From Allotamlana fucoidanivorans (GTDB lineage Bacteria; Bacteroidota; Bacteroidia; Flavobacteriales; Flavobacteriaceae): a stretch of 64,000 nt of DNA. A program made the translations under genes and the position numbers. The stretch spans positions 31,989-95,988 of the forward strand of contig NZ_VDCS01000015.1 of assembly GCF_006265225.1 (NCBI RefSeq). The letters run 5' to 3'. A model generated the notes under the pieces. That model was not told where the DNA came from, searched no databases, and saw only the letters and a list, made by a program, of their open reading frames with translations. Shown here in pieces: positions 9,399-17,817 of the stretch (position 1 is the stretch's first letter; each line of letters begins with the position of its first letter).

Positions 9399-9774
9399 AA
9401 TGGAAGATATTGACAAACTTATTAAAGAGACGCTAACCAAGGAGGAAGCTAAATTTTATGATGAATTAGATGAACAAACCTTTTTTCAGATGATTTTGGG
9501 GGTATTTAAAGGGAAAAATTCTTGGATAGTATTTCTCATGAATATTGTGAATATAATCATCTTTGGGTTGCTTATATACTGTGTTATTCAAACCATGGAT
9601 GTTGAAAACACTAATGATTTAATTCTATGGGTTGGTGCTGTAATCATCTGTTTTTTAACCATGAGTATGATTAAATTATACATTTGGATGCAAATTCATA
9701 AAAATGCGGTTATTAGAGAAATTAAGCGTTTAGAGCTACAGGTATCTTCATTATCAAGCAAGATCAACTCATAA
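9388..9774 (+). CDS. small membrane protein coupled to the ECF sigma factor (DUF6768-like)
   Basis: This 128-residue protein has an acidic cytoplasmic N-terminus (MEDIDKLIKETLTKEEAKFYDELDEQ). Two transmembrane helices follow (about 49-68 and 78-100), then a C-terminal amphipathic helix or coiled coil (IREIKRLELQVSSLSSK). It resembles the DUF6768 family as I remember it. The 11-nt overlap with the sigma-factor gene implies coupled translation, so an anti-sigma or sigma-modulating role is a reasonable guess. It lacks a recognisable zinc anti-sigma HxxxCxxC motif. Confidence 0.75.
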   Translation: MKTKMEDIDKLIKETLTKEEAKFYDELDEQTFFQMILGVFKGKNSWIVFLMNIVNIIIFGLLIYCVIQTMDVENTNDLILWVGAVIICFLTMSMIKLYIWMQIHKNAVIREIKRLELQVSSLSSKINS

Positions 9775-9892
9775 AGATTTTTTGAAGCAAATTTTAATTA
9801 GTAATTTGCACGCTCTAAGGATGATTTCTCTCCTACGCTGAATTTTCGAGTTCTTCGAAAGGATAAAGGTACAGAAGGAATGGTTATTTTAA

Positions 9893-9913
9893 GTATCTGA
9901 TTGATTCAGATAC
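9893..9913. promoter_or_regulatory. 8-bp perfect inverted repeat upstream of rocD
   Basis: GTATCTGA (9893-9900) and TCAGATAC (9906-9913) form perfect inverted arms around a 5-nt centre, ending 22 nt before the rocD ATG. It could be a repressor or activator site, or an mRNA leader hairpin. No T tract follows, so it is not a simple terminator. Confidence 0.35.
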
Positions 9914-9935
9914 AAATATTTAAATTTTTTTTAAA

Positions 9936-11180
9936 ATGGCTGTTTTAGACCAATTGACTTCGCAACAAGCGATAGATTTAGAAAACAAGTATGGTGCACA
10001 CAATTACCACCCGCTACCTGTAGTGCTTAACAGGGGAGAAGGTGTGTATGTTTGGGATGTTGAAGGCAAAAAATATTATGATTTTTTATCGGCATACTCA
10101 GCGGTGAATCAGGGACACTGTCACCCTAAAATTGTTAATGCTATGGTGCAGCAAGCGCAAAGCTTAACATTGACCTCTAGAGCATTTTATAATGATATGC
10201 TAGGAAAGTTTGAAAAATTTGCCTGCGACTATTTTAATTTTGACAAACTGTTGCCTATGAATACAGGAGCTGAAGCCGTTGAAACGGCCTTAAAGTTATG
10301 TAGAAAATGGGCCTATGAAGTTAAAGGTATTGATGAAAATGAAGCTGAAATAATTGTATGTGAAAATAATTTTCATGGCAGAACCACTACCATAATTTCA
10401 TTTTCTAATGATCCCGTAGCGCGTAAAAACTTTGGGCCGTATACAAAGGGGTTTATTAAAATTGCATATAATAACTTAGAAGCTCTTGAAGAAGTTTTAA
10501 AGCAAAATAAAAATGTGGCTGGGTTTTTAGTGGAACCTATTCAAGGGGAAGCTGGGGTTTATGTGCCAGATGAAGGATATTTAGCTAAGGCTAAGGCGCT
10601 ATGCGAAGCTTATAATGTACTTTTTATAGCCGATGAAGTGCAAACAGGCATTGCTCGAACAGGGAAGCTTTTAGCCGTAAATCACGAAGATGTAAAACCA
10701 GATATTCTTATTTTAGGAAAAGCTATAAGTGGTGGTGTTTATCCAGTTTCAGCGGTATTGGCTAATAATGAAATTATGCAGGTTATAAAGCCTGGTAATC
10801 ACGGAAGTACTTTTGGAGGGAATCCAATTGCTGCCGCTGTGGCTACAGCCGCCTTAGAAGTTATACGAGATGAAAATTTGGCTGAAAATGCCGAGCGCCT
10901 AGGTGTCTTGTTTCGAAAAGAAATGCAAACGTATATTGCTTCGAGTCAAATTGTAACATTGATTCGTGGTAAGGGGCTTCTTAACGCTATTGTTATTGAT
11001 GACGATGAAGATAGTGATACAGCTTGGAACATTTGTTTAGCGTTAAGAGATAATGGCTTACTGGCCAAACCTACACATGGTAATATTATTAGGTTTGCAC
11101 CGCCTTTAGTTATGACGGAGGAGCAACTTTTAGATTGTGTATCTATTATAACAAAAACGTTAAAGCAATTTGAGCCATAA
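9936..11180 (+). CDS. rocD: ornithine--oxo-acid aminotransferase
   Basis: The 414-residue class III PLP aminotransferase converts ornithine and 2-oxoglutarate to glutamate semialdehyde and glutamate, in arginine/ornithine catabolism and proline supply. Visible features are the N-terminal [20 protein letters not shown], the cofactor-site segment [15 protein letters not shown] and the PLP lysine K262 in [20 protein letters not shown] and a C-terminal RFAPPLV complete the pattern. Length and motifs fit ornithine aminotransferase closely. It is a single gene followed by a strong terminator. Confidence 0.93.
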   Translation: MAVLDQLTSQQAIDLENKYGAHNYHPLPVVLNRGEGVYVWDVEGKKYYDFLSAYSAVNQGHCHPKIVNAMVQQAQSLTLTSRAFYNDMLGKFEKFACDYFNFDKLLPMNTGAEAVETALKLCRKWAYEVKGIDENEAEIIVCENNFHGRTTTIISFSNDPVARKNFGPYTKGFIKIAYNNLEALEEVLKQNKNVAGFLVEPIQGEAGVYVPDEGYLAKAKALCEAYNVLFIADEVQTGIARTGKLLAVNHEDVKPDILILGKAISGGVYPVSAVLANNEIMQVIKPGNHGSTFGGNPIAAAVATAALEVIRDENLAENAERLGVLFRKEMQTYIASSQIVTLIRGKGLLNAIVIDDDEDSDTAWNICLALRDNGLLAKPTHGNIIRFAPPLVMTEEQLLDCVSIITKTLKQFEP

Positions 11181-11208
11181 AAAAAGCGACTTTTAAGTCG
11201 CTTTTTTT
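11181..11208. terminator. bidirectional intrinsic terminator after rocD
   Basis: AAAAAGCGACTT pairs with AAGTCGCTTTTT around a TTAA centre and is followed by a T tract. The A tract on the other side lets it also serve the minus-strand gene ending at 11274. Confidence 0.85.
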
Positions 11209-11273
11209 ATGCTATCTAGTTAACGAACTAGTTAAAAACTGTAACGGTTATTTAGGACTTGTCAGACACTGTT

Positions 11274-11609
11274 CTATTGCCCCAACATGTCTTGAATACG
11301 TTCTTGCATAAGCTCTTGGTCCTGTAATGCCTCCCAGCCAAACATAGCAATCATGGCAATAGTTAAAACAAAATAAAGGATAGAAAGTACAATACCTATT
11401 ATGGCTAATATTTTTCCTGTTTTTACATTTTGAAGTCCCGTAGTATAAATTTCTGGATTTTCCGCATATAATTTAAGAGCCTTATTAGCCATAACAATGG
11501 TTATAATACCTAGAATTAAACCTACAATACCATAACAGCAGCAGGTTGGTATTGATAGTATTCCGAAAACAAGAATTAAAGTGGCGTTTGGTAGTTTTTG
11601 TTGTTCCAT
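11274..11609 (-). CDS. CCC-motif membrane protein (DUF4190-like)
   Basis: This 111-residue protein has two or three hydrophobic segments. The first contains the run SIPTCCCYGIVGLILG, the triple-cysteine signature that names this small Bacteroidota family, and is followed by a NKALKLYAENPEIY loop. Its start is 10 nt from the stop of a DUF2752 protein gene, so they form a pair. Function is unknown. Confidence 0.8.
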   Translation of the reverse strand: MEQQKLPNATLILVFGILSIPTCCCYGIVGLILGIITIVMANKALKLYAENPEIYTTGLQNVKTGKILAIIGIVLSILYFVLTIAMIAMFGWEALQDQELMQERIQDMLGQ

Positions 11610-11619
11610 ATTTGGTTTT

Positions 11620-11910
11620 TTAATGAATAATAAACGTTTTATAAATAAAATTTGTTACAATGATTATGGCATTTAGAATGGCTAAAATACTAATGAGTTT
11701 ATGACCAAATTTTAGGTTCATAAAAGCATTGAATACAATAAGGCCCAATAAAAGTATTAAGGTGTAAATGGCGGGGTACATCACAAAGGCTTCAGCGAAT
11801 TCTCCTTTTATAATAAGTGCTAAAGAACGCTGAATGCCACAACCAAAGCAGTCCCAACCAAATAATTTTTTGTTTAAACAGGGAAGCATATATTCTTCCA
11901 TAAATAACAT
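11620..11910 (-). CDS. DUF2752 family membrane protein
   Basis: The 96-residue protein has the DUF2752 signature: a conserved cysteine/glycine segment (CLNKKLFGWDCFGCGIQRSLALIIKGEF) followed by two hydrophobic helices. An internal ATG three codons in (MEEYM) is an alternative start. It lies directly upstream of the CCC-motif gene, a common pairing in flavobacteria. The cysteine pattern suggests a metal or redox site, but no function is established. Confidence 0.8.
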   Translation of the reverse strand: MLFMEEYMLPCLNKKLFGWDCFGCGIQRSLALIIKGEFAEAFVMYPAIYTLILLLGLIVFNAFMNLKFGHKLISILAILNAIIIVTNFIYKTFIIH

Positions 11911-11964
11911 TAGGTGTTAATGAATACTTACTAGTAGTAGCAACTAAAGTAACACTTTTTAGAT

Positions 11965-13752
11965 TTATTTTGAGTTTGAAATGAGTACTTTTTTAGTGAA
12001 GTTTTTTTGTGATTCACTTTGAATGGTAACAACATAAACACCATCACTTAAAGATTTAGTAGTGTATGTGTAATCCGTTTCTGCTGAATTTAATACTAAG
12101 TAAAGAACTTCTTTTCCTGTAATATCATATAAACTAATGGATTTTATAGGTAATCTTTTTGTGTTAATAATTTTTAGTTCAGATAAGTTGTTGTCTTGAA
12201 AGACGTTAAAACTATTAGCAATAAAGTTATCCTTACTTAGAGTATTTTGTGTAAATGTAATGGCAAATCGGTCATTGTAGTGTCCAGCTTCTAAAATAGT
12301 ACTGTAGTCTTGTGTGGTTAAATCAAAATACTTGTTTAATTCGGCATCATATAAAAATATGGGTTGATTAGTGTTAAAATGCTGAATGTCAGCTACTCTA
12401 ATTTTAATAGGTTGTTTTTTGTCTAAATTGATTCTTAAAGGTATTGTTAAATCTTTCGTAAAAGCATGAGCTTGGGTTATGTAGTTTTCCTCATTTAATA
12501 CCCAACTGGCATCAGAATTTAAAACATCAGAAAACTTACTTTCTAAACCATAATCAAAACCTGGAGTTGCAGAATGATGAAAATTATGTAAGAGTTGTCT
12601 GGTGTAGGTATTGTTAAAATCAACATTTAATCGAAACCGCTTATAGTCTGTTGGAATTAAAGGGAATCCTTCTTCTGTTAACTTTGTTTTTTGTGATGTT
12701 TTCGCTTTTGAATTGTTGACTTTGAAAAACTCGCTATTTCCATCCGATTCTTTTTCGTAAACACGTTGTGAATTTCTAAAATACACTTGCTGTGTTCCAG
12801 AAATTCCTATATGCCCTTCAATCATAAAACCTTGCCCCACGGGAATATATCGCTTAACTGTTTTTCCTGCAGAACTTGGTGATCCTATGGTGTTAATTGT
12901 GCCATCTCCATTGTAAGAGTTAAAGGTGGCAGGAACATAAGATTCTAAACTCCCATCAGCACTAATAGTGTATGAGGCATAACCACCCCGATACGCTGAT
13001 AGGTAATGCGAATTTACGGTAGCATCCTGCTCCCAAAAGTATAGGGTACCAGTCATATTTCCAGTGTTTATTGGGGCATGAATAAAACCTAAAGCGTCTA
13101 AGGCTGAAGGGTAAGGGTTGCCAACTAGGGTTGATTTTCCCGCTTCAACATCAACAGAAATATCCCCGTTATTGGGCTTTCCTCTAAAATCATAGAGTTG
13201 ACTGCTCCTCGAACCATTAGTGCCTTTCATGGTAAAACCATAACCTGACGGCAAATCGTAATTTGACCCTATGTAATTCCAGTCCGCATACGAAGAGCCT
13301 GTTTTATAACTGTACAGCCACCTTGTTGATATAACCAGTGGGGCTGAGCTGCCGTTAAAGCCACCAGTATACCCAGCCAAATTGGCACCAATGGGAGCAC
13401 TTGTTTCATCATACATATTAGTATTGAACCTGTAAGGTCTGTTTGCATTAGATGAAGCATCTGTGTTACCTACAGGAGAACACCAATAGTTATAAGCATA
13501 CGCATTGGTAGTTCCATTTTGTTGAATACTTAATTTTCCAACACCTGAGTTTCCAGTGGTTCCTGTGCCTTGAATCACTTGGGCCTCATTTCTTAAATAT
13601 ATAGAACTAGTAGCCTCATTTAAATTGATATCATCTTCAACAAAAACAATTTCATCATTAACAAAAACAAAGGCGTCATTTCTAATGGCTAGTTGTGCCT
13701 GACCTATCAAACTGGAGGTCAAAATCATGAATAAAATAATTCTATTAATCAT
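11965..13752 (-). CDS. secreted protein with T9SS type A C-terminal sorting domain
   Basis: The 595-residue protein has a signal peptide ending in LIGQAQ. A long region carries TGNSGVGKLSIQQNGTTNAYAYNYWCSPVG, seen in many flavobacterial surface proteins. The last 75 or so residues form a type A sorting domain (ISLYDITGKEVLYLV, then SLSDGVYVVTIQSESQKNFTKKVLIS). It is predicted to be exported by Sec and carried across the outer membrane by the Por/T9SS system. No enzymatic domain is visible, so adhesin or structural roles are possible. It is monocistronic. Confidence 0.85.
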   Translation of the reverse strand: MINRIILFMILTSSLIGQAQLAIRNDAFVFVNDEIVFVEDDINLNEATSSIYLRNEAQVIQGTGTTGNSGVGKLSIQQNGTTNAYAYNYWCSPVGNTDASSNANRPYRFNTNMYDETSAPIGANLAGYTGGFNGSSAPLVISTRWLYSYKTGSSYADWNYIGSNYDLPSGYGFTMKGTNGSRSSQLYDFRGKPNNGDISVDVEAGKSTLVGNPYPSALDALGFIHAPINTGNMTGTLYFWEQDATVNSHYLSAYRGGYASYTISADGSLESYVPATFNSYNGDGTINTIGSPSSAGKTVKRYIPVGQGFMIEGHIGISGTQQVYFRNSQRVYEKESDGNSEFFKVNNSKAKTSQKTKLTEEGFPLIPTDYKRFRLNVDFNNTYTRQLLHNFHHSATPGFDYGLESKFSDVLNSDASWVLNEENYITQAHAFTKDLTIPLRINLDKKQPIKIRVADIQHFNTNQPIFLYDAELNKYFDLTTQDYSTILEAGHYNDRFAITFTQNTLSKDNFIANSFNVFQDNNLSELKIINTKRLPIKSISLYDITGKEVLYLVLNSAETDYTYTTKSLSDGVYVVTIQSESQKNFTKKVLISNSK

Positions 13753-13921
13753 GGCTCTAGAGAGATTTATAAAAACAAATATACTTTTTTTTATGAAGAA
13801 ACAGCGTTATATCGTTAAAATCAGCTTTTAATCGGTTTTATTTTTTGATAGTTTAAAAGGAATATACTAATCATTTAGATTTGATATTTTATGTATTTTG
13901 CAAACCTAATAAAAGATTTAT

Positions 13922-14113
13922 ATGAAATACGTAAACTATATACTCATAATTATTGGAGCCTTTGTGGCTATGTATGCTAAGGTAGATGGAAATCAAAACC
14001 AAGTGGTTTTAATTATTGGTATTGTACTGTTAATGATTGGTGTATATAGGATTTCTAAAACCATACCAAGCAGAAAAGATGATGACGATACTACATTTAA
14101 TAATGAGAATTAA
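13922..14113 (+). CDS. small two-helix membrane protein
   Basis: This 63-residue protein has two hydrophobic helices (YILIIIGAFVAMYA and VVLIIGIVLLMIGVYRI) joined by a short polar turn, with an acidic, disordered-looking tail (KDDDDTTFNNEN). It ends 2 nt before the Smr-domain gene, so they share a transcript. Function is unknown, but the tight linkage and orderly topology support a real gene. Confidence 0.7.
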   Translation: MKYVNYILIIIGAFVAMYAKVDGNQNQVVLIIGIVLLMIGVYRISKTIPSRKDDDDTTFNNEN

Positions 14114-14115
14114 AG

Positions 14116-14676
14116 ATGAAATTAAAAATTGGTGATCGGGTTTTGGTGCTAGATGAGGACTTTTCAGGAGTAGTAAAAGAAATTGAAGGCACTACAGTAA
14201 GTATTGAAACAGAGGATGGTTTTTGTATTGACTTTAATGAAAATGAATTGGTGAAAAGTGACCACACCATAAAAGCTAATATGTTTCAAAAAACCAATTT
14301 GAAAGATGTTATTTCTGAAAAAGAGCAGTCAAAAAAAAGACGATCAAATGTAAAAAAGCGGACTAAAGATCGCTATGAGCCAACCATGGAAGTGGATTTG
14401 CATATTCATCAACTTGTAAGCTCATATCGAGGTATGGCCAATCATGATATACTTACGTTGCAATTAGATACAGCCAGAAGAAAACTTGATTTTGCTATTT
14501 CAAAACGCATTCAAAAAATAGTGTTTATACACGGTGTGGGCGAAGGCGTATTAAAACTAGAACTTGAATATTTATTTGGTAGATATAATAACATTAAATT
14601 TTACGATGCCGATTATAAAAAATATGGTTTAGGAGCCACAGAGGTTTATATTTTTCAAAACGCAGCGAGAGATTGA
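14116..14676 (+). CDS. Smr/MutS2-C-terminal-domain protein (DUF2027-like)
   Basis: The 186-residue protein has an N-terminal small beta domain (KIGDRVLVLDEDFSGVVKEI) followed by a basic linker (KKRRSNVKKRTKDR). The Smr domain has the DLHIHQL start and the HGVGEGVLKLEL motif (the HGxGxGxL signature). Stand-alone Smr domains are nucleic-acid nucleases acting on branched DNA or on RNA. The basic linker fits nucleic-acid binding. It is the second gene of a two-gene unit and converges on the lipoprotein gene downstream, 1 nt apart. Confidence 0.85.
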   Translation: MKLKIGDRVLVLDEDFSGVVKEIEGTTVSIETEDGFCIDFNENELVKSDHTIKANMFQKTNLKDVISEKEQSKKRRSNVKKRTKDRYEPTMEVDLHIHQLVSSYRGMANHDILTLQLDTARRKLDFAISKRIQKIVFIHGVGEGVLKLELEYLFGRYNNIKFYDADYKKYGLGATEVYIFQNAARD

Positions 14677-15600
14677 TTATGGAAAATTAGGGGTAACAAC
14701 CCGTCCTTTTAAATCATCAGGAAATCCGCTTGTGTCTAGTTTCCCAAAATCATATTCATCAGCAGCGAGAATTTCAATATCAATATCTCTTAAAACCATT
14801 CTAATATCATAAAACTTCTTTATTAAATGTCCTCTGTAGGCCGTAGCGGGTACCGTGGTTAATACTTCAGGGTTTAAATAATCTGGTCCTACGTCATTCT
14901 GGGTACGATCATTGGTAGGGTTGCGGTCTTGTGTTTGATTTTCTTCATCGCGTGTTTTTACACCATCACCATCATCATCATCATCCAAGTAGTCTGGTAT
15001 ACCATCACTGTCTGTATCTTGTGCCTCGCTAAAAGGATCTCCTTCTTCAAGACCTAATTCTAACTTGGTTAATACATTATCACCATCGTCATCAGCATCA
15101 ATATAGTCTGGTAAACCATCACCATCGGTGTCATCATCCTCTAAATTTCCATTATTATTACGGTCTTCTAATTCGGCAGGAACACCATCGTCATCATCTT
15201 CAACAAATAAGGTCGTAATATCTGCTTTTCCGCTAGTACTCATTCTATCATTGGTTATGACAACATCAGAATCAGGAACATCTTGACAAAACAAGCCGCT
15301 TGGTAATTTGGTATTACTATAGGTTCTATAGTTAAAAGGATTGGTTGTACTAATATTATAGGTTTTTTCAAATGTACCATTTTCATCAACCTGCAATAAA
15401 TCATTAATGGTTACGCCTGTTAGTTTTAAAGATAACGATTCAGAAGGATCATCTTTTGTTTTGTATAAGACTAGGTTTTTATCACCGCAATGCTTAAACG
15501 TGTTTCCAAAATCTAATTCAATGGTGATAATATCGCCATCATCGCAGGATTGAAATGGGGTAAAACAAAAACAAATTATAACAAAAAATAGCTTACGCAT
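14677..15600 (-). CDS. lipoprotein with Asp-rich thrombospondin type 3-like repeats
   Basis: I choose ATG at 15600. The frame opens 17 codons upstream (15651), but the real signal sequence starts at [12 protein letters not shown] and ends in a lipobox (PFQSC). The protein of about 307 residues is centred on calcium-binding-type repeats ([54 protein letters not shown]). A C-terminal domain including [18 protein letters not shown] resembles FKBP-like lipoproteins from flavobacteria only loosely. It is predicted to be a surface or periplasmic lipoprotein. The GAT-rich repeats account for the CATCATC pattern on the plus strand. Confidence 0.8.
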   Translation of the reverse strand: MRKLFFVIICFCFTPFQSCDDGDIITIELDFGNTFKHCGDKNLVLYKTKDDPSESLSLKLTGVTINDLLQVDENGTFEKTYNISTTNPFNYRTYSNTKLPSGLFCQDVPDSDVVITNDRMSTSGKADITTLFVEDDDDGVPAELEDRNNNGNLEDDDTDGDGLPDYIDADDDGDNVLTKLELGLEEGDPFSEAQDTDSDGIPDYLDDDDDGDGVKTRDEENQTQDRNPTNDRTQNDVGPDYLNPEVLTTVPATAYRGHLIKKFYDIRMVLRDIDIEILAADEYDFGKLDTSGFPDDLKGRVVTPNFP

Positions 15601-15674
15601 TGTACATGGTTTTTGGCAAAAATAATGCAATTGTAAATTATAACGATGCATAATGAAAATAATTTTATTTCAAG

Positions 15675-15682
15675 TATTTTTG
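15675..15682 (+). promoter_or_regulatory. candidate -7 element (TATTTTTG) for the cysteine desulfurase gene
   Basis: TATTTTTG matches the Bacteroidota -7 consensus, 46 nt upstream of the ATG. No TTG stands at the usual 17-23 nt distance upstream, so the assignment rests on the -7 element alone. Confidence 0.4.
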
Positions 15683-15727
15683 CCATTTGATAGTGTATTT
15701 TCTTAAAATATTAGAATAAAAGCCTAA

Positions 15728-16870
15728 ATGAAACAAGTCTATTTTGATAATTCGGCTACCACACCAATGCGTGACGAAGTTATTCATGCCATGGCACATG
15801 TGATGAAAGAAGGCTATGGAAACCCGTCATCTTCACATGCGTTTGGAAGAAAGGCAAAAGTCTTGGTAGAAAAAGCAAGAAAGACCATAGCGCATTATTT
15901 TAATGTTTCGGCAAGTGAAATTATTTTTACATCAGGAGGTACTGAGGCCGACAATATGATTTTAAGAAGTACGGTTAAAGATTTGGGAGTATCTCATATT
16001 ATCACGTCTAAAATTGAGCACCATGCGGTTTTACATACGGTTGAAGCGCTTCAAAAGGAATTTAAAATTGAAGTAAGTTATGTAACCTTAAATGAACAGG
16101 GTGATATAGATTTTAATCAGCTAGAACGTTTATTAGAAAAAGACGGGAAGGCTTTGGTAAGTTTAATGCACGTTAATAATGAAATAGGAAATATTTTAGA
16201 TTTAAAACGTGTTGGAGTGCTTTGTAATGCGAATAATGCCTTGTTTCACACAGATGCCGTACAGTCTGTTGGGCATTATAAAATGGATTTAAAAGCATTA
16301 CACGTTGATTTTTTAGCAGCATCAGCGCATAAATTTCATGGCCCAAAAGGTGTCGGGTTTGCTTTTATAAAGAAAGACTCAGGCCTATCGCCTTTAATCA
16401 TAGGCGGAGAGCAAGAAAGAGGTATGCGAGCAGGAACCGAAAGCATTCATAATATTGTTGGTTTAGAGGAAGCTATAAAGCTAGCGTATGACAATTTAGA
16501 TGCCGAATCAAATTATGTGAAGTCGCTAAAAACGTATTTCATTAATACCATTACAAAAGAAATTCCTGGTGTACAATTTAACGGGCAATCTCAGAGTATC
16601 GAGCAAAGCACCTATACTTTGGTAAATGTTTGTTTGCCTTTTTCTGCTGAAAAGTCTGGCATGCTATTGTTTCAGCTTGATTTAAAAGGTATAGCCTGTT
16701 CAAAAGGCAGTGCTTGCCAAAGTGGTAGTAGCCAAAACTCACATGTACTTACAGAGATTTTAAATGAAGCCGACTTGTTAAAACCTTCCATTCGGTTTTC
16801 GTTTAGCATCTATAATACTAAGGAAGAAATTGATTACGTGATTTCAATGCTTAAAGCATTAAAGGAGTGA
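15728..16870 (+). CDS. cysteine desulfurase (NifS/IscS family)
   Basis: The 380-residue PLP enzyme releases sulfur from cysteine as an enzyme persulfide, leaving alanine, for Fe-S cluster or tRNA thiolation work. It starts with the family's MKQVYFDNSATTPM and has the PLP lysine K202 in SAHKFHGPKG. The persulfide-carrying active-site loop has Cys 330 in CSKGSACQSGSSQNSHVL. Length is typical. It is monocistronic. Whether it is the IscS-like housekeeping or a NifS-like second copy cannot be told from the window. Confidence 0.92.
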   Translation: MKQVYFDNSATTPMRDEVIHAMAHVMKEGYGNPSSSHAFGRKAKVLVEKARKTIAHYFNVSASEIIFTSGGTEADNMILRSTVKDLGVSHIITSKIEHHAVLHTVEALQKEFKIEVSYVTLNEQGDIDFNQLERLLEKDGKALVSLMHVNNEIGNILDLKRVGVLCNANNALFHTDAVQSVGHYKMDLKALHVDFLAASAHKFHGPKGVGFAFIKKDSGLSPLIIGGEQERGMRAGTESIHNIVGLEEAIKLAYDNLDAESNYVKSLKTYFINTITKEIPGVQFNGQSQSIEQSTYTLVNVCLPFSAEKSGMLLFQLDLKGIACSKGSACQSGSSQNSHVLTEILNEADLLKPSIRFSFSIYNTKEEIDYVISMLKALKE

Positions 16871-16992
16871 TATTCAGCTTAAAATTGGCGAATTGATAGT
16901 TATTGGTCGATTTTTTTGCGTTATAATTAAAATTGTATCATATATTTTATATTTTCGCATCATAAGTTTTCCCAAAAAACTAATTAATTGCT

Positions 16993-17745
16993 ATGACTCT
17001 CAAAAACTACTATTATGTAATAGCTGTGCTATTGTACAGCATTTGTGTAGATATTCACGCCCAAGTAGGAATAGGAACCACATCACCTGATGTTTCATCA
17101 ATTCTTGAAATAGAATCTACAACTCAAGGTCTGTTAACGCCAAGAATGACCTCGGTTCAACGTGTGGCAATTGTTTCACCTGCCCAAGGATTATTGGTAT
17201 TTGATACAGATGAAGATGCCTTTTATTTTTTTGATGGAACAAATTGGGTAAAACTCATTTCAGAAAACTCTATAAATGATTATACGGGATGGGCAGATTA
17301 TACTGATGGAACTTATACATCTGCAAGTCCTTTTTCATTAACCGCTGGTAATAAGGTAACTTTGCCTAATAATGCTGTGACAATAAGAGATACTCAAAAA
17401 CCAATTGATGTAACCTCTTTTTATGATATAATGACTTCTACAATTACAGGTAGAAATGGAGATGGTATAAACGTAATGATTGAGTTTAAAATAAAACCAA
17501 TTGTTAATCAAACCACTAAAATAACAGTAGCCATAGACATTGGAGGAAGTATTGGTGAATTGTATAAAAGGGATTTTATAACGTCAAAAGGATTAAATGT
17601 TGAGCATTATTATGTGAGTTCTTTTAATGCTTATACGTTAGATACTTGGGAAGCAAACGGAGGAACGGTTAAAATTGTTTCAGATTATGCCGCAGAAATC
17701 TATGACATAAGATACGTTATTACAAGAACACATAAGGCAAGATAA
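16993..17745 (+). CDS. secreted flavobacterial protein of unknown function
   Basis: The 250-residue protein has a signal peptide (MTLKNYYYVIAVLLYSICVDIHAQ). The characteristic VGIGTTSPDVSSILEIESTT opening then leads to RMTSVQRVAIVSPAQGLLVFDTDEDAFYFFDGTNWV. This head is shared by many cell-surface or tail-fibre-like proteins of the phylum. The C-terminal 150 residues look beta-rich and have no recognised domain. It lacks an obvious T9SS sorting domain. Predicted location is the envelope. Confidence 0.7.
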   Translation: MTLKNYYYVIAVLLYSICVDIHAQVGIGTTSPDVSSILEIESTTQGLLTPRMTSVQRVAIVSPAQGLLVFDTDEDAFYFFDGTNWVKLISENSINDYTGWADYTDGTYTSASPFSLTAGNKVTLPNNAVTIRDTQKPIDVTSFYDIMTSTITGRNGDGINVMIEFKIKPIVNQTTKITVAIDIGGSIGELYKRDFITSKGLNVEHYYVSSFNAYTLDTWEANGGTVKIVSDYAAEIYDIRYVITRTHKAR

Positions 17746-17817
17746 TATTATTGTGAAATTTTGTTCAGATTTCAACCGTGCTAAAGGTTAAATTATTGAA
17801 TTTTGAATTACCTAAGT

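Noticed and set aside
14950..15200. CATCATC-type repeats that could suggest a tandem-repeat or CRISPR-like array
   Set aside because: They are the reverse complement of Asp codons in thrombospondin type 3-like repeats of a lipoprotein gene. Spacing is coding-driven, with no conserved repeat/spacer structure.
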